A DNA stretch of 64,000 nt, taken from positions 887,818-951,817 of the forward strand of contig CAJNDS010000402.1 in NCBI GenBank assembly GCA_905221605.1, written 5' to 3'. The notes under the pieces were generated by a model. It ran no database searches and was not told where the DNA came from. It was given only the letters and a program-made list of their open reading frames with translations. The translations under genes and the position numbers were made by a program. Within the stretch, counting starts at the first letter, position 1. Every line of letters starts with the position of its first letter. This document shows, piece by piece, positions 1 to 13,235 of this stretch. The DNA is from Symbiodinium natans. Its lineage: Eukaryota > Sar > Dinophyceae > Suessiales > Symbiodiniaceae.

Positions 1-3000
1 GGTTTTCGGGTTTGGATTCCTGTTTTCCTCTCGTTTCTCTGACTCGTGCCGTCTTATCTTCTGACTCGTTTTTTTGTTTTCGGTTTTCCTGACTCGGCGG
101 TCACCCGGTGCACCCTGGGATGGGGGTTGCTACTAGTAGATTTGCATTCTCATACTCCCAGAGAATCCCACATAGAATTCGACAGAGTGACCACTCTTTG
201 CGAATCGTGTCTTTTCGCATTGCGCGACACAAGTCCAGCACATGTAGACATGCATCGACCTGCGAGAGGTAAAAGACAGCGATGCAATTGGCATTTCCGG
301 GGCTCCAAAAGGGTTTAAGACCGTTTGAGGGCTGACCTCTGGGGGTCTTTGTTGGAATCGGCCATAGTTACCATAGTTGATCTGGCAACCCCCAGCCCGC
401 GTGCTTCTTGGGAAGCTCCGGCACGCGATGTGCACTGAAATGATTTTCACTCAATGAAGTGAAGGCAGAAAGGGAACAAAATGTTTCCTTAAGGCGACGG
501 CTATCCAAGGAACAGAATGTGATTGATATTAGATCTGAACATTTTCTGGAGGCAGTTGGAACCAGCTGTTGTGCAATTTGCATCAATTTGCATTTGTGCG
601 CGTCTGTAACTGTCTGCTGCAGGCTGTAGTCGATGCATCGGCGCTTGGAAAAGAAGGTGCTTTGCGCGCCTGGTCGGGGCCGGGGCTCTTCAGTTTCGGT
701 GTCGCGGTAGGACTGCCATACAAGGGACTGGTATGGGCCGCGATGGGTATGAAGTCTGGTCGCAGTCAGGTTCGCAACTCCAGCATGTTTCAGTTTGTGG
801 GTCCTGTATAGCCGTATGAATGTGGCCTGTGCCTTCATCAAAGGAGCTCAGCTCTCTGCTGGGCGGGGTGAGGGGGGGGGGAGTTGGTTCAGCTTTGAAG
901 TACTCAACTTGTGGATATCAATGAGCCTGGTAAGTCTGCAGCATTTAGAAACGGAACGTCCAAGAGGATGGCATGCTTCATTTTGTGGGCTGTGGGCATC
1001 TTTGGACATCTGTACGTGATTCAGACCATCATGCGTGGGAATCGCCCAGGCTTGGCGACTTGAGCCTTGTGGCGGACCGCGCCCTGCGCGAGATGAAGTG
1101 TGGGGCTGAGGTTCAAGCCGATCACGCTGGCAGAGTCGCAGATTGGGGAATAGTATAGGGGACGACAGAGGTGACTTCTCAGTGGAAGCATCTGCCCTGT
1201 TGGGGCCATGCATATTCTCAGGCCTAGTAGTCAAAGTGACGAGGGCACAAAGACGCTTTCTCGTACCTGAGGAAGGGAGGACTGGTGGAGCTGAGGCCAC
1301 TTGCTCTCTTTTTGATTTTGGCCTTGGCTCTAGCTTTGCGTGTTGAACTTGAAGCCTGACTGGGCCTGACTCACGGTGCCAATTTCAAATCGTCCTTGAC
1401 CACGCCCTTCGGATAAGACTGTCAGTGTGGTCTCAATTTGTCTCATTCACCTGGAAGGTGTGCACCAAAATATGCCTATGGAAACGACTCTCATGGGGAG
1501 GCCGTGTGCTTACAGCCGAAGTCTTTGGCAGCGGGGCTCCAGTCGGCTTCGGCTTGAATACCGGCGGTGCAGTTCTGGTTCGTTCGGCCAGACCTTCCTA
1601 CAGACTTTGCAGCAGTCTATCTCCCGAAGTTTGACCGTTGAATTGGATGCTGTGACCACGTTTGTTCTTCTGCTGGCTTCTCTCAAGAGAGCACAAGGTC
1701 ACAATCCGCATTGAAGTGCACGAAGTGTATATGGAAGAGGCCGCACGAGCTTGGCGCATAGGGAGGGCGGGAGAACGGAAGGGGATGTTTGGTTCGAGTA
1801 GCAGGTACCCGGTTCACAGTAATCTGTCCAGTTCTCAACATTCCTGGTTCTGTCAATCGCGTGAACTAGCTCCTTGGAGCTTGCCGGAGTTCTTGCCCTA
1901 GAGTTGCCCGAAGTGTAAGTTAGTTGCAGTTGCTGCCCTGTTACCCAGACTGGCTTGACGTTGCCGCATGGTATGGGAGCGCACATTCTGAAACTCCATG
2001 GTGGTCCATTTTTTCAGATTACGTCATCGCCCCAGACACTGACCTCAACTCAGTAAGGCATTTCTCTCACTCTTTGCTTTTCTGGCCCGACCTTCAATCC
2101 AACCAATGCTGCAAGACTGCACGTGTGTGTGTGTGTGCGCGAGCACGAGCAACAACATAGAACATGAGATACCATCAGGTTAATAGGCACTTGCCAGAAA
2201 GTCAAGGGGAGTCAAGAATCCTGCTCCACCTGGAGGATGTGACACCAAACAAGACCGGCGACGTGAAGAAAAAGCAAGTTCGGGAGGTCCACCTTAGTGC
2301 GTTGGAGGTTGTTTGAACTGGTTCGGGCGATGGTGCGCTTCAACGTGTCTCGCAGTGTGGCAGGCATCTTTTCCAACTGTTCTTGTGTAGGATCCTCCTT
2401 GCTCCAGCCACCTGTGCTATGGCGATTTTCTCTGTGTATTGCCTTCTGGTGACTTCGTCGGGGTGCATACGGGGATAGTGCCAGTCATAGTTTGGATCAG
2501 TAAATGAGTGACCACAATCGAGAAGACGGGTGCATGGATTAAATCCTTGCGACACCTGCCTGTTGACACAGGCTTTGTCATTGACGTGTAGGTGGTTGGA
2601 AAGAAGTAGGGTATGATTGTGTTGTATTGATGGGTAAGATTTTTTTTGTGCTAGACCGTTCCTTGACCTCTCCCCGGCCTTGCGGATCCCCAGCCGTTCT
2701 TTGCTGACCCGCCCTCACGCATTGTCGCATTTGCAGCATGGTCCAGACTCGGCGGTGCGGTCGCGCGACAGTTTACGCAGCGCTCGGAACTCGCCGTCGT
2801 GCTCGGCAGCGCTCGGCGGGAGCGCTTTTGCATCTTTTGCGATCATACCGCTGTCACGCGCTGTTGATGGTCGGAGCGAGGACGGACGGCCGCGGCCGGG
2901 CCATTACCATGATTGTTAGATGTTGCAAGCTGCTGATGACTGCTGCTCACAGCATGCGATATCGGACTTAAATTAGAAAGCTGGTATTGCAGCTCGCGCA

Positions 3001-4365
3001 TGTTTATCGGACAGCAATGGTTTGAAAACTTGCGCACTAACGCGGCTAAGAAGATCTGCAATTTGTTTTGGGGTTTTACGTTCCGTTTGCGGAATCGCAA
3101 TGGTCGTGAGTAGTGCTCGATGCGAAACTCTTGGCAAACTACGTTTCGTGTGAAGCGGCCGGCCAGGGCGTCAAGAACGAGTCGCCCCGGGACACTGCGC
3201 AATGCGTCCTGCTTGTGGAGGTGGGAAACAGCTTCAAGCGATTCACAATCACACATTTCCCAAGCCCGAAACACTGTGCGAAGCTCGGCTGTAGAAGTGT
3301 TGTGCTCATCTCTATCGTTCCCCATCCTTCTCAATCCGCAGAGCAAGTGGTGTACTGCTATTCTTCAGCCAGGTAGTGAAGGGCAGCACGGGCGCTTTGC
3401 TCGCCTGTTTCGATGGGCCAAATGTGATTGTCCCAGAGCCGAATGCAAGACATGTGAGACGACAGGGATCTCCTTCCAACAAACGGTTGGAGAGACTCGT
3501 GGGATCTGTATCTCAAAGTATTTCTTGATTCTTGACGACAGAAGATTCACCGTTCAGGACAACGCTCAGTAGTTTGCTTGTAGCACGCTCACGGCAAGTG
3601 TTTTCACGATCTGCTTCCCAGGAAGTCACCTTCCGCGCTGGCCCGGAACCTGAAAAAATGGTGCTAGATGAAGAGCTACCTCTATCTAGCGCAGCTAGGG
3701 GCAGTGTAGTGAGCTTGGAACTTGGAAATGCGTCATGGTTCAAGAGCTTGCAGCCACTTTGGCAGGGCTGGCGAAACATCACGACATTTTGATTACAAGA
3801 CAGGTGGATCTTCCCTCATGCTTTCCGTTCTGTGCCAGTGACCCAAACTCTGAGAAGCCAAGCATTCTCAAACTCAGGTGATGGTCACGTTTGTGATGCG
3901 CTGGAGCTTGCCGTTCGGCAGATGAATGAAGGCGAAACCAGCTGTACCATCACTTGGCAAGTCGTTGAGCTTTGAGCCCTACTCACCTTCTCCACCGCAG
4001 CAGCTTTGCTGCTGACCTCATGAATCTCGAGCGCTTGGTGCTTCGGAGTGGTGCAAACGCTGTCAGAAGTTGCGACATGTTCGTCAGATCGGCTGCCAAG
4101 AGTTGCCTTGGCGATCTTCGAGACCAGGACTGTACTAAAAAGATTCTGACAGTCACCATGGCATTTGAGAGGCGAGCGAGCCATCGTGACTTGCTCGACT
4201 CCGTCCATGTGCCGGGGCCTTGCCTGCTTTTTTGGCGGAGCTCTTTGCTGCTACAGATGTAGCACGGCACACACAACCAGCCCAGTCATGCAAAATAGCT
4301 AGAGTCCTTCCAAGGTGTTGATCCGTTGCTGAAGCTTTCCATCCAAGAGGGAGAGGAGGCCGAAA

Positions 4366-4394
<29 letters not shown>
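4366..4394. repeat. TG microsatellite
   Basis: About 14 uninterrupted TG units, read as CA on the other strand. Nothing suggests a coding role. Confidence 0.95.
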
Positions 4395-4398
<4 letters not shown>

Positions 4399-6140
4399 CT
4401 TCGCCTTGTTGTGCCAGGTGCTGTAGCACGTTTTCCGGTCTGTACTTGAGAAAGTGTGAGAACCTGGGCAGAGTTCAGCACAGCACAGCCCGGCAAGCCT
4501 GGCCTCACGTTTTGGCTACGGAGCACGGATGAGCACGGAGTAGTGAGCAGTAGATCTACAGATGAATTCATTGGTTTGCCGGTCATAAGTTCCCACAAGC
4601 AACTTTTCGTTTCAGATCCGATGATGGTGCAATTCTTCACGGGGTTAATCCAGGTCGTGGTGGAGCCCGCGAATGGATATGTAAACTAAGGCTTCAGATC
4701 AAACCAGCTGCTCTTGAACAGGCGATTTTCACCGTGGAGCTCAAAAGCTTCCGGAACCCGAGGGGCACCTATGTTGCCTGGTGGCAGACAAGAGCCACCA
4801 GAGACAGATGCAACTGACATGTAAGTTTGAAAGTGCATTTTAAAGGTGTGATGTGCATATGGCATGTCGAGAATGAAAGACAGAACCACTCTTGCCCCCA
4901 CGAGCAGCTCCCAACAAACTGCACCTCAGGAAATGCCCGAAGTGGACAAGGTTCCGTCCCCAGTCCACTGACAAGGTCATAGAGAAAACACGCGTGCGGA
5001 ACGTCCTGCACTTCACCAACTGCTTGACAACACGAACTTTCCAATTGAAATTTCAAAAGCTGTGGCTGAGATGGCCTACGCAGCTGAGCGGAAAGAGACT
5101 GGGTCGCCAACTCAAGCTTGCATCCTGCAGGTCACTGTCGGCTATACCGAGTTTTAATTATTCATGTCTATATTTTTTGTATTAGTTAAGTGATGAACGA
5201 GATTCGTGAGAGCAGCTGCAGTTTCCGCAGCTCCTCTTGCCGGTCCTGGATAGCTTTATTTCGTCCTCATTCCGCCGGTGTGCTTTGCTGGTGGGTTCAG
5301 CAACATCCTGAAAGTCACAAGAGATCTCTTGGAGCTAAGGTCTCGACTGTTCCGGGAAGGAAGGCCCGCTTGCTGCATCACACAACTTGCTGGATTTCGG
5401 AAGCGCCCGCAAGTTATTCCCAAAGGATGCAGGATGTCTCCAAGGGTGCAGGCCGTCGCGTTCATGGCAAGACTTACAACTTTCTGTGCAGTTTTAATGT
5501 CGGTGAGCTCAGATTGCCACAGCCCGGCAAAGTACTGCGCTTTCCAGGAAGTAGCATACACATAAGCGACCCATGTGTCGGTGCCACGCTCAGCAACACT
5601 TGAAAAGCCCGATTCTTCGGTGTGAGGTACTTCCTGGCTCTGCAAAGATACTGCGGAGTGCCACATTGAAGTTAGAAAGCTATCTGTGTGGGCCACACTA
5701 CCAGTCCTTGATCATGAAACAGAGTCGGGGCCATAGGTACTCGAGTTCTTCTCCTACTGCGACAACCTCAGCGAGGTTCCGAGACCCACCGATGGTCAAC
5801 ATATTAAGCTGAGTGGTCAAAAACCTCTAAGGGAGGCACAGACAGCATGCACGCGTCGAAGCGGTGTTCCAGTCGATTCCAATATAGACCTATCACTGCT
5901 ACGCACGCAAGGTGGTCAGAATTAGCCACAGCTTCGCGTTTAGTTTTTGGACTCCCGTTCTTTAGCGTGCAAGAATGCCTTCTTTTGGTAATATCGAGAA
6001 TGTTGCCAAAGACTTCCTTCTGCAGCCGTTCCTCTCGGCTTCGGCAGAGATGCAGATGGGTTCGAGTCCAAGGCAGCCCTCTGAAGCATGGTTTTTTGTG
6101 AACGTTGCCAGCGTTCGATTTGTCACACCATGACAAGAGC

Positions 6141-6207
6141 AAGAGAGAGACAGAGAGAGAGGGAGAAGAAGAAGTCGAAGAAGAGAGAAGGAGAGAGAGA
6201 GAGGGAA
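6141..6207. repeat. GA-rich imperfect microsatellite
   Basis: A purine-only stretch of interrupted GA and GAAGAA units on the + strand. It makes Ser/Leu-rich open frames on the minus strand, which I do not treat as genes. Confidence 0.85.
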
Positions 6208-8801
6208 TGAGAGGGACAGACGCATTTGCCAAAGGCACCTTGAAGGCAGCCGGCTGTCGCTGCAGAATGGCCGCGGACGAGAACGACCTAGACATCGTCA
6301 AGCGTTTTGGTTGGAAATTAAACTAAAAGCAATGCCACCAGAAAAGTTGCCGTGTAGCTATGCGCCATGCGGCAATCAGCTCGCGATCTTTTCTTCATGA
6401 TGGCCACGACATGCAAGCACGAGTTTCAGATACAAGGCAATGCATCGAGATCATTGAGCAGGAGGCATGGGGATTGCTGTGCGAGCCCTCCCTTTCAAAA
6501 AAGAGTGTGAAGGTTGAGCGGTTGATTCCTTTGTCGCTTGCCAGGCACTCTCATTGATGGTGGACCCTGGTGACGCAAACGGCCTCAACGACGATGACGC
6601 CAAGCTCGCAGAGGCTCTAGCTGTAGAACTGGTTGTATCTGGAGCCAATCAGTCATGATATGCCCTTCGACATGGCCGAACAAAATGGCCAGCCTGGGTG
6701 TCTGCACAATGGGTCGTGCCTTCCCATAGACAGAGTGTCATTCTTTAGTGAAGGTTGCGCGTGTGTTTTACATAGGCTTTTTGTTTTAATTGGCCATTTT
6801 GTGTTAACATCCGGTTTCTTGATGGTTTTGTACCCATGTACCAGGGTATACCGCGCAAGCCATTTTGTGAATAAATCCAAGGTTTTGTGAACACATTATG
6901 AATGGTTTGTCAGATGTGGCTTGGGTACCTTGCGCCGGCCTTTTGATGGTAGGGTATTGTGCATTGCTCATGCTACTTTGTGTCGGCATGGCGATATAGC
7001 CACGCGAAGTGAGCGAGTTCAGCTAGGCTGCAGAGAGCCCGGCACAGTGTCACTGGAGTGACCAGTCCCAGATAACGCCACATCCCACAGAGTACTACCC
7101 GTCAAGATGCCGAGTTTTAGATTGGGGGATCTAAGGGGATACCCGCAACATTGTATGGATTGGATTACAATAAGGGATTTCGCTGCTGTTTGTTGGGTTT
7201 CTGTTCGTTGTTTGCTTTCTCGGGCCTTTTCTTACATTCGTGTGTTGGGTCTATTGACTTGCGGTGTAGGGGGCAGATTTGCGGTCCTTGGGTCCCGGAA
7301 CAGCCCTTGTGCTAATCAAGTACCTGCGCGGCAGCACTGGCTCTAACATGCACCCCTACATGTTGTGTTAGACATGTGCACGGTGGCGCCCGGTGTTGTT
7401 TTTCCTTTCCTAAGCTTGCATTGCGGGCGCCCACGGCCAGACATTGCCCCACTTGCCCCACTTGCTTGTCCGGAAGAGCGAGTTGTCATTGCCCACCACT
7501 TGCCTCGCCCCCTGCCACCCACCCCCCTCCCCCCAACCACAAGTCTGCCTCAAACCGGGCCGTCTCTTTCCCTGTCTGCCACCCCGGCACAGCTTGGTGT
7601 CTTTTTGGCAAACTTGTTGCTGGAGCCAGAGCCGCTTCACCTCTCCCCCCAGCTTTCCTGAGCTTGGTGGGGGAAGCGGGGGGCAGTGGGTCCAGGCAAG
7701 TGGGGCAACTGGAACAACAGGGTTCTCTGCTAAGGGACCAGAGCAAGCGGGGTAAGGTTGGCCCTGGCTGGTTGCAATTGGTAAGTTGGCGAAGCCCCGC
7801 TCTTTTAAGCTATGTAAACTTGCTTGATTCAGAGAATGTCGTGCTGTCAGTGTGCATTCCTTCAAAATGAGTCACTTAAAATGACCGCCCTTTAGGTGCA
7901 TTCTGGAAGGGGAATATTATTATCGGTGATGGCCCGAATGCTGAGTTGACAGCTGGCACGAGCCCCCTGAAGCATTCCTCATAATGGATTGCATTCATGT
8001 GATTCATGTGACAGGTGCTGCAAGTCCTTGGCGCGAACGGCAAGGCCTGCAAGTTAGCATGCAGAGGACAAAGAAGCGGGGGTTAACTGGCTAATTAAGC
8101 GCTCGAGCCTTTCGGGGCCAACTCTTGCTAGTGTTTTCCGCGCATCACCATGTGCGGTTCTCGTTTTCTTGGGCTGCCTCCCGCCACGTGTCCGCCCCCG
8201 CCCGCGTCCACCCGCCCACACAACCCGTCACGAGGCACCTTAACCACTCCGAGCACACGCAACGCCACCTGCACCTTGAATTGCGCGTTAGTGGCTGTGG
8301 TCACGGAGCCTGGCGGTTGGGGCTCACGTTCGGTGATGTTCTGTGAACTGATGAGTCTGGTGGTTGGGTGCGAACCTCGCTGTGGCCGTGGTTTCGGGCA
8401 TCTGGGGCCGGGGGTCTGAGCCGTTGTCCCTGCGTACTCTGAGAGACGAATCAAAGAAAGTGTTGGTTTCTGTCTCTGCAGGCGCCATTCAGAGCTCCAA
8501 AGTGCGTGCACTAGGTAGAGTCAGGTCATTGGATGCGATCACTTAAGCGCGCAGCTGCTACAGCTCCGGTTGCATTGCAAAGAAGACTCCCAGGAACTCG
8601 AGTTGATACTCTCAGCTCAAGATTTGCATAGGCACCTTCCTGGATCTGAGTTTCCGGCCTCTGGGGGGGTCTGGCGGGTGGTGGCCTCCTTAGCGGGACC
8701 AGTGGTTGTTTGCAAGTTTTGCGAACAACTGCGTTTAGCTTTCACGGTGCGACCTTCTGACGTCTTCTTGGTTTTGGGCGGTTGCTTGCGCACTTTAGTA
8801 C

Positions 8802-8908
8802 ACACATGTGCCACAACAGAGCGGCTCCGAATCCGAACACATGCGCCACAACAGATCGGCTCCTAATCCGAAACACATGTGCCGCAAGAGATTGGGCCAA
8901 ACATGTGC
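8802..8908. repeat. Three-copy tandem repeat, period about 36 bp
   Basis: Units start at about 8802, 8837 and 8873. Each begins ACACATG(T/C)GCC and continues through CAACAGA and CGGCTCC to AATCCGA. The third copy decays after its middle. The repeat is short, local and non-coding as far as I can see. Confidence 0.8.
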
Positions 8909-10164
8909 TGGTAAAGCCACGCGCAGAGGGCGTAGACATGTGTAACACGCTGGCCAGGCAGTTGAGAAACCCAGCGACTCGAGGGACCTGCAAGAGAAGC
9001 TGTCGTTACTGACGCGAGGCCTCGAAGACTGTTGGTGAAGCTTCGCGCTGGATTCGAAAGAAGATCAAAGAAGTTTCAGGGTTGTCCTCGATAGTTTTCC
9101 CATGCTTGTCCGTGAGTGTCAGACTTCTGGTCGCTGCATTTCCACCAACAATGTGGGCTCAACGTAGTGCACGAGCTGCGGTGTGAGTTCATGCCAGGGC
9201 CTCTGAGGTCCATCGGGTCGTCAAATCTATGTCTTATGCATCGGCAACAGGCTCACCGGACTTCAAACTTACAATGTCACGCATTGCGCCAGGTATGCAC
9301 CTGCTTAGTGAGCAGATCCACGCCAAGACAGAGGAGTTAAAGGCGGTGGAGGATCAGCAAAAGGACGCTAACCACAGCGTGCCATGTTGTGATTGCTCCG
9401 AATCAAATGTAAGTACCTGAAATGCTTTCTGTTGATATGGAACATTAGAAAAGGGGGCACAATGGAAAGGAGATTGGGACTGCGCGGGCGTAAACCGCAT
9501 CAACCTGAATCGAAACCCGAAGGTTTGTGAGGAAAGGCATTTGAGCATTTTGAAGGCCCTGCAGTCCTGCATGGCGGGCACCACCGATGTGTTCTTTTTT
9601 CCTTCAAAAGGTGTTGCTGTGGCTCTTGGACCGCGAATGAAGGCCACTAAGGTGGCTAATTGTAGTTCTCTTTTTTGGTGTGTGTTCTTGCAAGCCCTGA
9701 AGCTCGGTCGACCTTTGTTTTGGGAGACCCTATCATTTCCAGCCTTGTGATGTTGAAGTTCTGCCAAGCCGAGCCACCACAGCCAAGCGGCCAAGTTCTG
9801 CTTGCTCAAACCTTTGAAGGGTGGAGAGTACGATGAGCCAGGAAAACGATTGCTGGATGAAGCGAGAGGACTCCGCCGGCAAACAGAAAGACGGGCAACT
9901 TTCTTGGCGCCATTTTTGATCATTTGTAGTAGCCACCGGCGCAAGTAGTGCAACAGAGAGACAAGCATGACAACATGTGGCTGCAACTCATGGGCCTCTT
10001 TTTCGACATAGGGTTTGGAACAAAGCCGTTCTCTTTACGACAACTCGCTCTGCGACAAGCCCCTTCTCTGAAGAGGGCCCTGGAAAGGGAAAGGGAGAGC
10101 CCCGACATGATATGGCAATGTGGCGTTTTGAAACGCATGTTAAGGGGAGCATGTCAATGTGGTC

Positions 10165-11251
10165 ATGACGGAACCCGATGTGGTTTCCTTGCCTGCCGTG
10201 TGCGAGTGTGAGCGACGAAAGGGAGCGTGGGCCAGGTCTGTTGATTCTGTTGATAAGCTTGACTTCATAGTTAACCAGATGTTGCAAAGAAAAGCAGTCG
10301 TAAATGTGAATGTCGGCAGGACGGCCAACATAACCATGCGGGCCCAAACGGCTCCCGCAGCCCGCCAGAGAATGTGAACCAGAGGCGGGAGGCACTTGAC
10401 CCTCCGAGCCCGACAGGTCCCTCGGCTGGACCACAATCTTTGTGCCATCCTGCAGCTCTAGCGACTCTAGTGACTCTAGCGTCAGCGCTAGCGAACGTGA
10501 TTTTTCAGATTGCCTGCGTCCGGGTCACCGAGGCTTGGGTTTGCTGCCGCCCACACCCGAGCGACCCCGCCCTGAGCCTCACGAAACCGGAGATCTTGGG
10601 CAGACCCTGTATTCGGACACCCTGGCGAGGCTAGCACAGTCCCACGCGGAGCTGAAGAGTCGCATCATCTCTTTGGAGTCAGAGAATAAGCGGTTGCAAG
10701 AAGAAGCGAATCTCCGGTCCATGGAAGAGCGGAATCGCTTACTGCAGGTCCACTCCATTCTCAAAGGAGAGGATGGCGGACATGGCAGCCTTGACCTTTC
10801 GGCTCCGCGCCTCCGACCCAAAACTAAACCGTTTGTGCCAACGCGGCCCAAGCCCAAGCCGCAGCCCCGTGCTGTGACCCCTCCCCCACCTCCCGCGCAA
10901 CGTATGCCGCATTGGCGGAGTGCTGAGAGCAGGCCAGCCTGGCAGAGGAGTGAGAGGAGCGAGTCTCCGAGATCGAGACCGTCGAGACCTGCAACCTCTG
11001 CAACTTTTCAGGGCCGCTCTGCACAAGCCGACGCGAGCCATGCGAGCCGATCTCCGCAAGAGCGGAGCTTAGGCAGGACCACTCCGCCTAAGCCGAAGAT
11101 GGGCCGCAGCACGCCGCCGCCACCAAGAGCTCCGGTGGCAAGATCTGGAGCCGACAGCGTTTCCGCGCGTGGCACGCCTCCTGTGCCGAGCTGCTTCCAA
11201 GCAAGCGCGCGAGGTCAGTCCACTTTGACAAGCTCGATGAGCGTGCCTTGA
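10165..11251 (+). CDS. Two-exon gene: coiled-coil protein with Pro/Arg/Ser-rich tail
   Basis: Exon 1 is 10165-10373 and exon 2 is 10456-11251, joined by an 82-bp GT-AG intron that splits one codon cleanly (phase 2 to phase 2), giving about 334 residues. An in-frame TAA at 10141 lies upstream, so the ATG at 10165 is the first usable start. The N-terminal part includes 'LDFIVNQMLQRK'. After the junction comes a Ser/Asp/Glu run, then a helical heptad-rich segment ('LKSRIISLESENKRLQEEAN') typical of a coiled coil. The last 150 residues or so are rich in Pro, Arg, Ser and Lys, with a five-proline run, and are probably disordered. I do not recognise a family. The joined frame, the coiled coil and the absence of stops through a GC-rich exon support a real gene; exons further upstream cannot be excluded. 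Confidence 0.6.
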
Positions 11252-12924
11252 TGCATTTGATGCAATTGATGCAGTTCTCATGTCTTCCATATTTCTTCAT
11301 GTCGCAAGGAGGACGTGCATAGGAAGTCGAAGGTGCAGCCGAGGAAGAGATTTGAGTGAAGCCGAGAACCGCTTAGAACTAACTTAGAACCAACGGGTTG
11401 ATTTAGGTGAATCTTTTTCTGGTAGTAAGTTCAGGCAAGGCCCGAGCGCTCGGGCAGCGCCTCACCACCACGAGGTGGAGCACGGCGCGCGCCAGGATCC
11501 CAGCGAAGGGATCCGGACATGCTTTAAATGCATAAGGGGGCGATGACGGTGCGGGGGGGGGGGGTGGGGTGGGGGCGTCCACGGGGCACAGTGGCTGTGT
11601 TCGTGCTCTTCACATCTCTGTGGTGCAGGTCGACGCCGCCCGCGCCCAGTTCCAGGCCACGGGCACAGAAAAGGGACCTGTCCTGAATAGCACGCCATAG
11701 TCTTTTCTGAGGCCGAACTCACCTCGGAACTTCAATGAGAAGGACTCAGCGCAAAGCCAGCGAAGTCGAGACGGCGCACAACTTGCATAGCTCGCACTGC
11801 TGTTGAATTCCCAATCGCTCCTGTGTTGGCACATGGTCCTGAAGCATGAGTTGCAAAAATTGGCATACGACGCACCTCGGCAGTTCAGCTGTGTAGTACA
11901 ACCTCCCAAGCGCGCCAACCGAACCAAAGTCCGGTGGGTGAAATAAAGATGACTGAGTAAGGCATTTTCAAGCACTTGTTGGATGTGGAAGGTCCTTGTT
12001 CCTCGGGGGTGTTTCAGCACCCTGGACTGGCCAGCGTTTCTGGTTTCAGAGCGGGTTTGTGACATGTTGTGAGTGCAGTGTGAAGCGTATACCTGTTTCA
12101 CAATGGAAAATTCGGGGGTCGGATACCTCCGCCACGAAGGCAGTACGGCTTCCAAACTGGAGTCATGTGTTTTCTCGCCGCATGGTTTTCGGATGTTTTT
12201 GCCGCCTATAAGTTCTCCTGCAGCTCATGGACCAAACCCAACACATCCCATCATTTTGCTGTGAGCGCCGTCCAATGCAGGAGCTGCCCCTACACTGGCG
12301 GCAAATGGTTGGAGATGCCTATTGCCAGGCTTTGGGAGTTTCAAGTCAATCAGTTAGAGTTAGCGGATGGCATAGTGACAGCACAACTGCATTTTCGACA
12401 ACTAAAGTTTTGCTCAGAGGCGCGGGCCTCTCGGCTAGACCCTCACGACTGAACTGAGTTCCAAATGGAGGAGACGGGACGCCCTTTCGTAGATCGCATC
12501 ACCCTGCTCGATTTCACCAGCGCGTCGAGCAAGTTGCTTGGAAGCTCATGATGTGTGCTGTATCACCACCACCCCCAAGGCCTAAACCAAAACTCCGTGG
12601 ACTAAAGCATACTAAGTGTGTCGATTCACATCTTGGAGATGGTTTCAGTAGCACACTGGAAGCCTTCAGCCTGAACAGCCAGCCGTTCCCTGGCTGGAAG
12701 CCTTTTCAACTGAGGAAGCCGGACCCCGTGTTCTGGGTCAACGTCGCTCTGTCGCATTGGACGACCAGCAGCAGCATTCTCTGCCACGGATCAGACGACG
12801 GCAAACAAATTTGGCATGGACGGAATTGTCCACATGCAAAGTCTCGCATTTTGATCGCCCACAAAATATGCCAGCAGACCACATCTGTAGCACATGGGAA
12901 GAGTCCATAAACTTTCCAAAGAAA

Positions 12925-13235
12925 ATAGGCGTGGTGATTTACAAAAGACAAACGAAACAGGAAAATATAGGAAACCAAATAGGCGTAAAATAGGAAACAA
13001 ATAGGAATAGAATGGGAAACGAGGAAATTGTACTTTACCTGAGTGTTTCCTATGCTTTCCATCTGGGACCCCTGTTGTCCTATTTGTTTCCTATATGTTC
13101 CTATTCTTTTCCTACTTCTGTTTGTATGTGTTTCGTGTTGTTTTGCTACTTGGTTTCTACTTGTATTGTATTTGTTTTGTGAGGTGTGTCTCAGATTCCA
13201 ATCTGATTCCTATTTGATTCCTATCTATTCCCTGT
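12925..13235. repeat. Foldback of AATAGGAA-type repeats
   Basis: The left part (about 12925-13015) repeats AATAGGAAA-like words; the right part (about 13040-13235) repeats their complement, TTTCCTATTTG and TTCCTATTC. The two halves could pair imperfectly as a long hairpin. No open frame or transposase signal is present, so it may be a small non-autonomous element or a local inverted duplication. Confidence 0.6.

Larger units (their letters stand above)
1..10164. other. Gene-poor stretch with short repeats
   Basis: I see no gene that I can support here. Open frames on both strands are short, overlap each other on opposite strands, and show no family motif. The stretch holds the TG run at 4366-4394, the GA-rich run near 6141-6207, a three-copy tandem repeat at 8802-8908, and C/G-rich low-complexity sequence near 7440-7700. 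One weak exon-like piece lies at about 9273-9411: it reads as a short charged, helix-prone segment and is followed by a GTAAGT donor. Because introns in this genome may use GC donors, small exons could be hidden here. Confidence 0.5.

Noticed and set aside
2843-3346. 167-codon minus-strand frame considered as a gene
   Set aside because: No domain, no partner exons, and overlapping frames of similar length on the other strand.
9354-9986. 210-codon minus-strand frame
   Set aside because: It has no recognisable motif, no supported splice partners and ordinary composition; length alone is not convincing.
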